From assembly GCA_012959905.1 (NCBI GenBank), contig DUCI01000031.1, forward strand, positions 1-35,010: DNA of 35,010 nt. The letters are read 5' to 3'. Origin of the DNA: Methylococcaceae bacterium (GTDB lineage Bacteria; Pseudomonadota; Gammaproteobacteria; Methylococcales; Methylomonadaceae). The stretch's first letter is position 1, and each line of letters starts with the position of its first letter. The position numbers were made by a program, and so were the translations under genes. The notes beneath the pieces are model-generated. The model did not search any database. It saw only the letters and a program-made list of their open reading frames with translations, and was not told the DNA's origin. Below, piece after piece: positions 28,311 through 35,010 of this stretch.

Positions 28311-28716
28311 CCATGCGCTCAAAGTACTGTATATAACGCGTTTTAATTACCGCCTTAAATTCAATGCTATTTTCATTTTACGTAGGTCCCCATTGGTTAT
28401 CGGGTTACTCTCCTTCGAAGTAAAGGGTACGTTCCTGGTTTGCACCATTGGGCTAAATAATGGACTCATGAGCCAGTTCTTCTGGAATTAGCTCGCAGTC
28501 ATGCCCCTCTAATGATTAGCATACGCTATGATAAAATCAGTCTGTGTTGCGAATAGCGTTAAAATTTCGTCTTTAATCGAATAGCTCTTTCACTTATAGG
28601 CTTCAGCGTATAAAAATCCACCCATTTATTTTGAACAACAAGATTACTTTTAAGTCTAAGCACTAGTACCGAGAAGTTTGCAATTATCGTTGTCCGGATT
28701 AAATGGAGGGGTGATA
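28311..28716 (+). other. Gene-free stretch between rapA and the acyl-CoA dehydrogenase gene
   Basis: About 400 bases without a supportable gene. No intrinsic terminator with a T tract was found after rapA. A 7-bp inverted repeat (ACGCTAT at 28523-28529, ATAGCGT at 28553-28559) has a 23-base loop. TATAAA at 28609-28614 could be a -10 element for the downstream gene, without a good -35. A 36-codon minus-strand frame (28405-28512) is interrupted by a stop and I cannot identify it. The region may contain an untranslated RNA or a relic, but nothing proves either. Confidence 0.5.
28705..28709 (+). promoter_or_regulatory. Shine-Dalgarno site that sets the acyl-CoA dehydrogenase start
   Basis: GGAGG lies 7 bases before a GTG at 28717. 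A TTG at 28678 in the same frame precedes the site and so cannot use it. The GTG start yields 812 residues, almost the length of E. coli FadE (814). Confidence 0.75.
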
Positions 28717-31155
28717 GTGGCTATTCTACTGATCGTTATCCTTGCTGCAATAGGGTTTAGTTATTGGCATAAAAAAGTAAAAAACCTATTAACTTCGGTT
28801 TTTATACTAATTCCACTTTTAGTATTTTATAGTTCTTTTTTTAAGCTCACTCAACTGGATTTTATTTTTATTTTTCTGACCTTAATGCTGTCAGGCTTGC
28901 TTATCATCAAACCGCTCAGACAACAACTATTAACCCGCCATTTATACCGCTATCTAAAAAAAACGTTACCTACCCTATCCAGTACTGAACAAATTGCATT
29001 AAATGCCAGTGATACCTACTGGGATGCTGAATTGTTTTCTGGCAACCCTAATTGGGACTTGTTGCAACAACAGAAAAAATGCTCATTCACCGAAGAAGAG
29101 CAAGCCTTCTTAGATGGCCCTACTGAAGAACTCTGCAGTTTGCTTGATGATTGGAAAATTACATTCATCCAACGAGATCTATCAGAAGAAATCTGGCAAT
29201 TTATTAAAAAAAATAAATTCTGCGGCCTTATTATTCCCAAAAAATACCACGGTCTAGAATTTTCTCATTACGCTCATTCTGCAATCGTCATGAAACTCTC
29301 TAGTCGTTGTGCCTCTGCTGCTGTCTCAGTCATGGTTCCTAATTCACTCGGACCTGCCAAACTACTATTAAATTATGGTACTGAACAACAAAAAAATTAT
29401 TTCCTCCCTCGGTTAGCGACTGGCCAAGAACTCCCCTGTTTTGCTCTAACTGGGCCTCATGCTGGAAGTGACGCAGGGTCTATGCCAGATCATGGTGTTG
29501 TTTGTTATGGATCCTATCAAGGCAAGAAAAATATTCTTGGCATTAAATTAAATTGGGAAAAACGCTATATCACACTAGGCCCAATTGCTACTCTCATAGG
29601 CTTGGCTTTCAAACTCTATGACCCAGATAAATTAATCGGCGATAAAGAAAATATTGGCATCACCGTAGCTCTATTACCCTCTGGCTTACCTGGCATCTCC
29701 ATTGGCAAACGCCATTTTCCGTTAGATGCTGCATTTCAAAATGGGCCTAACTGGGGACACGATGTCTTTGTTCCCATTGATCATATTATTGGTGGTGTTG
29801 AACAAGCCGGAAATGGATGGAAAATGCTTATGGAATGTTTAGCTATTGGCCGCAGTATTTCCTTACCGTCATTAAGTGTGGGTGCCGCTAAATATACTTG
29901 TCGTAATATTGGGGCCTATGCCCGAATTCGTAAGCAATTTAATATTCCTATCGGTGACTTCGAGGGCATCAAAGAACGACTGAGCCACATGGCCGGCGAA
30001 ACGTATATTATGGATGCGGCACGTCATCTTACCCTTTCAGCTTTAGATAATGGTTACAAACCCACTATCATTTCTGCCATTGTTAAATATGAATTGACTG
30101 AACGAATGCGTCGCATTGTCAATGACGGTATGGATATCCAAGGCGGCGCCGGGATCTGTTTAGGGCCTACCAATATTATGGGTAGAATTTATCAATCGAT
30201 CCCAATTAGTATCACGGTAGAAGGTGCGAATATTTTAACTCGGACGCTAATCATTTTTGGTCAAGGCGCTATTGTTTCGCACCCTTATATCCAACAAGAA
30301 CTACACTTACTCCAAGATCAAGAAGACCCTAAAACAATACAAAAATTTGACTCCCTTTTCTTTCAACATATGGGTTTTATTTTACACAATATAGTGGCTA
30401 CCATCTGGTATGCCATCAGTAACGCTCGATTCCTTAAAGTCCCAGGCAAACAATCAACTCGCAAATACTACCAACGAATTACCCGCCAAAGTTGTCTATT
30501 CATCTTATTTACCGATATTGCTTTATTTACACTCGGCGAATCATTAAAACGCCGAGAAATAATCTCAGGTTTTTTTGCCGATGCCTTAAGTAACCTTTAT
30601 TTAGGCTCTGCTGTACTTAAACATTTCCATGACCAAGGTCAGCTCAAAGAAGACCTACCGTTAATGCATTGGTCTTGTCAGCAAACGACCTTTAAAACAA
30701 ACCAGGCTTTTTTGTCCCTTATCAACCAAATTCCTTATCCAATTATTTCATGGTTTCTAAAACACCTGTTGTTAAGAGACTATAGTCCACCCGATAACCA
30801 CTTAACGCATTCGGTTTCAGATATTTTGTTATCAGATAATGACAGTCGAAACAGACTCACTGAAGGTATATATATTAACCATCAACCTCATGATGCCACC
30901 GGCAGAATAGAAAATGCATTTAGTGCCGTGATTAAAGCTGAAGTCCCAGAAAAGAAAATTCATCAAGCACAGCGATTTAAAAAATTAAAAAATGGCACTT
31001 TAAAATCAATTATAGAACAAGCACTATCCGAGAGCATTATTTCAAAAGAAGAAGCCCTTCTAGTATTTGCTGCTGAGGATGCAAGAACAATAGCAATCAG
31101 TGTTGATTATTTTAATCCAGAACAATTAACTGGCCCAAACTCTAAGACCCAATAA
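28717..31155 (+). CDS. fadE: Acyl-CoA dehydrogenase, FadE type
   Basis: FadE is the membrane-associated flavoprotein catalysing the first step of fatty-acid beta-oxidation, acyl-CoA to 2-enoyl-CoA. The 812-residue product has hydrophobic segments in its first 75 residues, as in E. coli FadE. The dehydrogenase core has EEQAFLDGPTEELC, VPNSLGPAKLLLNYGT, CFALTGPHAGSDAG, LNWEKRYITLGPIATLIGLA, GKRHFPLDAAFQNGPNWG and DVFVPIDHIIGG. VEGANILTRTLIIFGQGAI and a FadE-specific C-terminal domain ending near SVDYFNPEQL follow. The start is chosen as GTG 28717 because of the GGAGG site 7 bases before it. A GST gene follows after 37 bp. No FadR-like operator was recognised in the long upstream gap. Confidence 0.95.
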   Translation: MAILLIVILAAIGFSYWHKKVKNLLTSVFILIPLLVFYSSFFKLTQLDFIFIFLTLMLSGLLIIKPLRQQLLTRHLYRYLKKTLPTLSSTEQIALNASDTYWDAELFSGNPNWDLLQQQKKCSFTEEEQAFLDGPTEELCSLLDDWKITFIQRDLSEEIWQFIKKNKFCGLIIPKKYHGLEFSHYAHSAIVMKLSSRCASAAVSVMVPNSLGPAKLLLNYGTEQQKNYFLPRLATGQELPCFALTGPHAGSDAGSMPDHGVVCYGSYQGKKNILGIKLNWEKRYITLGPIATLIGLAFKLYDPDKLIGDKENIGITVALLPSGLPGISIGKRHFPLDAAFQNGPNWGHDVFVPIDHIIGGVEQAGNGWKMLMECLAIGRSISLPSLSVGAAKYTCRNIGAYARIRKQFNIPIGDFEGIKERLSHMAGETYIMDAARHLTLSALDNGYKPTIISAIVKYELTERMRRIVNDGMDIQGGAGICLGPTNIMGRIYQSIPISITVEGANILTRTLIIFGQGAIVSHPYIQQELHLLQDQEDPKTIQKFDSLFFQHMGFILHNIVATIWYAISNARFLKVPGKQSTRKYYQRITRQSCLFILFTDIALFTLGESLKRREIISGFFADALSNLYLGSAVLKHFHDQGQLKEDLPLMHWSCQQTTFKTNQAFLSLINQIPYPIISWFLKHLLLRDYSPPDNHLTHSVSDILLSDNDSRNRLTEGIYINHQPHDATGRIENAFSAVIKAEVPEKKIHQAQRFKKLKNGTLKSIIEQALSESIISKEEALLVFAAEDARTIAISVDYFNPEQLTGPNSKTQ

Positions 31156-31192
31156 TCAATAATGACACCCTAAACCTTTAAGGCGTTAAGTT

Positions 31193-31795
31193 ATGAGACT
31201 CTATCATTGCCCTGGTACACGATCATTTAGACCATTATGGTTACTCGAGGAGTTAGGGATCTCCTATGAAATAACTTTTACCGATGTATTTAATAATCAA
31301 GGTCAACAGCCATCCTACTTAAACATTAACCCTCTCGGTACTGTACCGACCTTAATTGATGATGATATGACTTTATATGAAGCGGGGGCAATTTGTATGT
31401 ACCTCGCAGATAAGTACACCCATCATAATCTAGCCCCTCACATAATCGCACCCAACCGAGGATACTATTATCAATGGATGTTTTTTGTACCGGGAACCAT
31501 GGAACCCCCTTTAGTTAATATTTTCTTACATACCCAATTACTGGAAGTCTCTAAACGCCGCCAATCAGTGATTGATGACAGCAAAAACCGCTTTGAACGC
31601 ATTGCTGCCGTATTAGAACATTCCTTACGCAATAAAAGGTATATTCTTGGTGAACATTTCTCTGCTGCTGACATTATGATCGCCTCAACCTTAGACTGGT
31701 TTCCTGAATTAATTAGCAACTTTGAAGCCTTAAGTCATTATCATCAAACGCTCTCTCAACGACCTGCATTCAAAAGAGCCTTGCTTCAAAAATAA
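31193..31795 (+). CDS. Glutathione S-transferase family protein
   Basis: A 200-residue cytosolic GST with an N-terminal thioredoxin-like domain (about 1-75) and a helical C-terminal domain. MRLYHCPGTRSFRPLWLLEE contains the serine (GTRSFR) that bacterial beta/theta-like GSTs use to activate glutathione. NPLGTVPTLIDDD holds the cis-proline, and LYEAGAICMYLADKY corresponds to the glutathione-binding ES/DA motif, here EA. The C-terminal part contains EHFSAADIMIASTLDW, the usual N-capping motif. It lies 37 bp after fadE and 49 bp before putA on the same strand, so an operon is possible. The substrate cannot be deduced; it may detoxify electrophiles. Confidence 0.92.
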   Translation: MRLYHCPGTRSFRPLWLLEELGISYEITFTDVFNNQGQQPSYLNINPLGTVPTLIDDDMTLYEAGAICMYLADKYTHHNLAPHIIAPNRGYYYQWMFFVPGTMEPPLVNIFLHTQLLEVSKRRQSVIDDSKNRFERIAAVLEHSLRNKRYILGEHFSAADIMIASTLDWFPELISNFEALSHYHQTLSQRPAFKRALLQK

Positions 31796-31844
31796 TACTT
31801 AAGACTGACAACTGATGCTCAACGCAACGCTTAATTAAGCAACT

Positions 31845-34800
31845 ATGGCACCACAGACCCCTTCAGAATACTATAGCGTTATTGGTCATCAGTATCTCTG
31901 TGACCAAAGTCAATCGATCAAAGAATTTTCAAGCTATTTAGCTAATTACGATCTATTATCAATAAATGAATCGGCCGAAGCTCTAGTGACGGCCATACGA
32001 GGAAAAACAAAACAACAAAAGGTTACCGAAGCCTTTTTACATGAATACCAACTCAATTCCCAAGAGGGTATTATTTTAATGGGCATGGCAGAAGCCTTGT
32101 TACGTATTCCTGATCCAGCAACCCAAGATCTTCTGATTAGAGAAAAGCTAACCAGTGCTGAGTGGCACAAGCACCTTAACCATAGCCCATCATTTCTAGT
32201 CAATTGTGCAACACAAGCGTTATCACTCAGTAGCCGATTTGAAGAACAAGGACATCCCACAGTTACAGAATGGTTACCCATATTTAATCATCTGACAATA
32301 CGCTTAGGGCGTCCATTAATCCATGCCGCTATAAAAAAGGCCATGCGCCTTTTAGCTTATCGATTTATTCTGGCTCAATCTATGAACGCAGCACTTAATT
32401 ACTGCCAGCGACACAAAAACTACTTATATTCATTTGACCGACTAGGTGAAGCGGCCTTAACAACCATCGATGCCACTCGCTATTATCAAGACTATCTCGA
32501 TGCTATCGAACAACTCAACCAGCAACCCAGTAACGCCAACCTCATGAGGAACCCAGACATATCAATTAAACTTTCCGCACTTTATCCCCGTTATGAACCT
32601 AGCCATTACCCTCAAGCTATTAAGTCACTCACCCAGCAGTTACTGACCCTTGCCCATAAAGCAAAACAGGCACAGATCACATTAACTATTGATGCTGAAG
32701 AGTCGGAACGGTTAATGATGTCACTGGCAATATTTTCAAACGTTTTCAACCATCCTGACCTGAAAGACTATCAGGGACTCGGGCTTGCGGTTCAGGCTTA
32801 TCAGAAACGCTCTATTGCTACCATACACTGGCTCAGCGCCTTATCTCAACACCGGCATAAAATAATCCCCATACGCCTTGTGAAGGGCGCCTATTGGGAT
32901 TATGAGATCAAGCAAGCCCAGCAACAAGGCCTGATCGATTATCCTGTTTACACTGAGAAGATAATGACCGACTGTTCTTATCTGGCCTGCGCACAACTTA
33001 TTTTATCGCAACCTAAGGTTTTTTACCCTCAATTTGCCACCCATAATGCCCACACCATCGCTGCAATTCATTCATTAGCGAAAAAGCATACCCACTATGA
33101 ATTCCAACGTTTATACGGGATGGGTGAGCAACTGTACGATGAAATTATGACCGTTAAACGGTGGCCAGTACCTTGTCGAGTCTATGCTCCTGTGGGCTCT
33201 TATAAAGATCTTTTACCTTACTTGGTGAGAAGGCTACTTGAAAATGGGGCTAATACATCATTTATCAGTCTTTTAGAGAACCCTGACATCCCGATTGATG
33301 ATGCTATCGCCGACCCTATTGCTACACTAACAGCACAGCCATTCCCTGTTAGCACTAAACTACACCCTCCTCCTAAATTATTTGGGGAAAAACGGAAAAA
33401 TTCACACGGCTTAAATTTAAATGATATTGACGTTATTAATACCATTCAACTGCAATTAAAAGCGATTGCAAAGACTCAACACACAGCAGCACCCTTAATT
33501 AATGGTCAATACTACGATGGCCTGAACAACACCGTACTCAATCCAGCCGATTCAAACGATACCGTTGGCCTGGTCACTTATAGTAGTTCTCTCGCTATAA
33601 CAGCGGCAATAAAGTATGCCTCTGAAGCCTGTTTTCAGTGGCAAAAAGTCTCCATCGAAGAAAAAGTAAAATACCTTTTAAAAGCCGCCACGTTACTCGA
33701 AAAATACCGCATTGAATTGGTATCAATCTGTATTCGCGAAGGCGGGCGAACAGTAGTTGATGCCCTTAATGAAATTAGGGAAGCCGTCGATTTTTGTCGT
33801 TATTATGCTCAAATAGCCCGCGAAAAATTGAACGCCCCAGTTTCACTCGCTGGTCCCACAGGAGAAACCAACAGCTTATCCCAAATGGGTCGGGGTGTTT
33901 TTATCTGTATTAGTCCATGGAATTTTCCCATTGCAATATTTATGGGTCAAATTACTGCTGCATTAGTGACTGGTAATACCGTCATTGCCAAACCGACACA
34001 GTTAACTTCACTGACAGCAATGAAATGTATCGATATTCTTCATGAATCCGGTATCCCAAAATCTGTATTACACTTCTTACCAGGACCTGGTGGTTCGATT
34101 GGTCAACAGTTATTACAAGACCCGAATATTGCTGGCGTTGCCTTCACCGGATCAACTGAAACTGCTCAAATCATTAACCAACAACTTGCGAATCAGCACA
34201 AAAAAATCATCCCTCTTATAGCTGAAACCGGCGGACAAAATGTCATGATAGCTGATAGCTCAGCACTCCCGGAACAAGTCACACATGATGCCATTAATTC
34301 AGCCTTTAATAGTGCAGGACAACGTTGTTCAGCACTTCGGGTCTTGTTTTTACAAGAAGAAATTGCGGACACCATGATTGCCTTATTAATAGGCCATATG
34401 AAGACACTCACCGTAGGTAACCCAATGCAATTTCAGACTGATATTGGGCCTGTTATTTCAAATAAAGCATTCATTAAATTATCCGATCACATTAAAAATA
34501 TACAACAACAGGCAACACTCCTTTATCAAATTACCGTTCCTGAACAGCTACACAAAGGACATTTTTTTGGTCCTTGCCTTATTGAAATAAAGTCATTAAA
34601 ACAATTAAAAAGAGAAGTCTTTGGGCCTGTTCTCCATATCATACGCTATCAATCGGAACGCTTAGATCACGTCATTACAGAAATCAACGAAACAGGTTAT
34701 GGGCTTACACTAGGCATCCACAGTAGAATTGAATCAACCATTGATCAGATTATCCAACATACGCATGTTGGTAATACTTATGTTAATCGCAATATAATTG

Positions 34801-34961
34801 GTGCCGCTGTCGGCACTCAACCTTTTGGTGGCATAGGTCTTTCAGGAACAGGACCCAAAGCCGGGGGTCCTTTATACCTTGATCGTTTTACCCTCGAAAA
34901 AACCCTTTCAATCAACACTTCAGCCATTGGAGGAAATATTGATTTACTGACTCAAAAATAG
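31845..34961 (+). CDS. putA: Bifunctional proline dehydrogenase / pyrroline-5-carboxylate dehydrogenase
   Basis: PutA oxidises proline to glutamate in two steps. The first is an FAD-dependent proline dehydrogenase domain, the second an NAD-dependent aldehyde dehydrogenase that channels P5C. The 1038-residue protein lacks the N-terminal ribbon-helix-helix DNA-binding domain of E. coli PutA (about 1320 residues), so it should be enzymatic only and not a repressor. PRODH motifs are RLVKGAYWD (LVKG at 345-348), FATHNAHT, QRLYGMGEQLYDE and RVYAPVGSYKDLLPYLVRRL. The P5CDH half shows PWNFP at 691-695, FTGSTETA, Glu794 in AETGGQN and the catalytic Cys828 in GQRCSALR. The C-terminal FGGIGLSGTGPKAGGPLYL is intact. 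It follows the GST gene after 49 bp, and its ribosome site is weak. Confidence 0.97.
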   Translation: MAPQTPSEYYSVIGHQYLCDQSQSIKEFSSYLANYDLLSINESAEALVTAIRGKTKQQKVTEAFLHEYQLNSQEGIILMGMAEALLRIPDPATQDLLIREKLTSAEWHKHLNHSPSFLVNCATQALSLSSRFEEQGHPTVTEWLPIFNHLTIRLGRPLIHAAIKKAMRLLAYRFILAQSMNAALNYCQRHKNYLYSFDRLGEAALTTIDATRYYQDYLDAIEQLNQQPSNANLMRNPDISIKLSALYPRYEPSHYPQAIKSLTQQLLTLAHKAKQAQITLTIDAEESERLMMSLAIFSNVFNHPDLKDYQGLGLAVQAYQKRSIATIHWLSALSQHRHKIIPIRLVKGAYWDYEIKQAQQQGLIDYPVYTEKIMTDCSYLACAQLILSQPKVFYPQFATHNAHTIAAIHSLAKKHTHYEFQRLYGMGEQLYDEIMTVKRWPVPCRVYAPVGSYKDLLPYLVRRLLENGANTSFISLLENPDIPIDDAIADPIATLTAQPFPVSTKLHPPPKLFGEKRKNSHGLNLNDIDVINTIQLQLKAIAKTQHTAAPLINGQYYDGLNNTVLNPADSNDTVGLVTYSSSLAITAAIKYASEACFQWQKVSIEEKVKYLLKAATLLEKYRIELVSICIREGGRTVVDALNEIREAVDFCRYYAQIAREKLNAPVSLAGPTGETNSLSQMGRGVFICISPWNFPIAIFMGQITAALVTGNTVIAKPTQLTSLTAMKCIDILHESGIPKSVLHFLPGPGGSIGQQLLQDPNIAGVAFTGSTETAQIINQQLANQHKKIIPLIAETGGQNVMIADSSALPEQVTHDAINSAFNSAGQRCSALRVLFLQEEIADTMIALLIGHMKTLTVGNPMQFQTDIGPVISNKAFIKLSDHIKNIQQQATLLYQITVPEQLHKGHFFGPCLIEIKSLKQLKREVFGPVLHIIRYQSERLDHVITEINETGYGLTLGIHSRIESTIDQIIQHTHVGNTYVNRNIIGAAVGTQPFGGIGLSGTGPKAGGPLYLDRFTLEKTLSINTSAIGGNIDLLTQK

Positions 34962-34991
34962 CCTATAAACAACCATCCTATTTTGGCATTG

Positions 34992-35007
34992 CCTTAAGGC
35001 CTTAAGG
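34992..35007 (+). repeat. 16-bp palindrome made of two CCTTAAGG units
   Basis: CCTTAAGGCCTTAAGG lies 30 bp after the putA stop, at the window edge. It is both a tandem duplication of an 8-bp palindrome and a 16-bp perfect palindrome. It could be the start of a terminator or a dispersed repeat, but the sequence ends 3 bases later. Confidence 0.6.
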
Positions 35008-35010
35008 TCC

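Noticed and set aside
28405..28512. Minus-strand 36-codon stretch as a gene relic in the rapA-fadE gap
   Set aside because: It contains an internal TAG, is very short, and I cannot match it to any family. It is not enough to call a pseudogene.

Overview
This window is a gene-dense, AT-rich piece of a bacterial chromosome. It is almost certainly from a gammaproteobacterium. The evidence is protein-level resemblance to enterobacterial and pseudomonad families (RapA, a FadE-type acyl-CoA dehydrogenase of about 812 residues, SlyD, PpnP, YfhL ferredoxin, DUF2058/YaiL, YigZ, bifunctional PutA) and familiar gene orders such as dprA-smg-topA, purE-purK-tsaC and M16-M16-rsmD-coaD-fdx. I cannot fix the order or genus from sequence alone. 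I see no rRNA, tRNA, CRISPR array, phage or insertion sequence.

Layout: positions 1-6178 (plus strand) hold the 3' part of dprA, then smg, topA, purE-purK (4 bp overlap) and tsaC, covering DNA uptake, supercoiling, purine synthesis and tRNA t6A modification. Positions 6218-8610 (minus) hold a gamma-glutamyltranspeptidase followed 5 bp later by an Sfp-type phosphopantetheinyl transferase. Positions 8671-10343 (plus) hold a tartronate-semialdehyde reductase/hydroxypyruvate isomerase pair. Positions 10340-14427 (minus) hold a tightly overlapping operon: two M16 peptidase-family proteins (one active, one without the zinc motif), rsmD, coaD and a 2[4Fe-4S] ferredoxin. Positions 14539-16366 (plus) hold cyoE, an SlyD-like FKBP and ppnP, closed by a clear intrinsic terminator. 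Positions 16548-18805 hold a membrane GGDEF-EAL protein followed by a decayed second EAL domain.

Positions 18849-24849 form a six-gene minus-strand run: glcD, then a three-gene module of unrecognised proteins (a four-helix membrane protein with a large coiled coil, a soluble protein with a possible SPFH-like head and a coiled-coil tail, and a small multi-pass membrane protein), then a DUF2058 gene and a TPR-like gene. From 24873 to the end (plus strand) come yigZ, rapA, a gap of about 400 bp, a fadE-type acyl-CoA dehydrogenase, a glutathione S-transferase and putA.

Most of the window is housekeeping. Metabolically it suggests a heterotroph that oxidises fatty acids (FadE) and proline (PutA) and handles two- and three-carbon oxoacids (GlcD, GlxR, Hyi). 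The best candidate for something undescribed is the membrane/coiled-coil module at 20121-23295. Smaller points of interest are the EAL relic, the glxR-hyi pair lying inside what is a coaD-fdx-ggt neighbourhood in pseudomonads, and a C-over-G bias on the plus strand that holds regardless of gene orientation.
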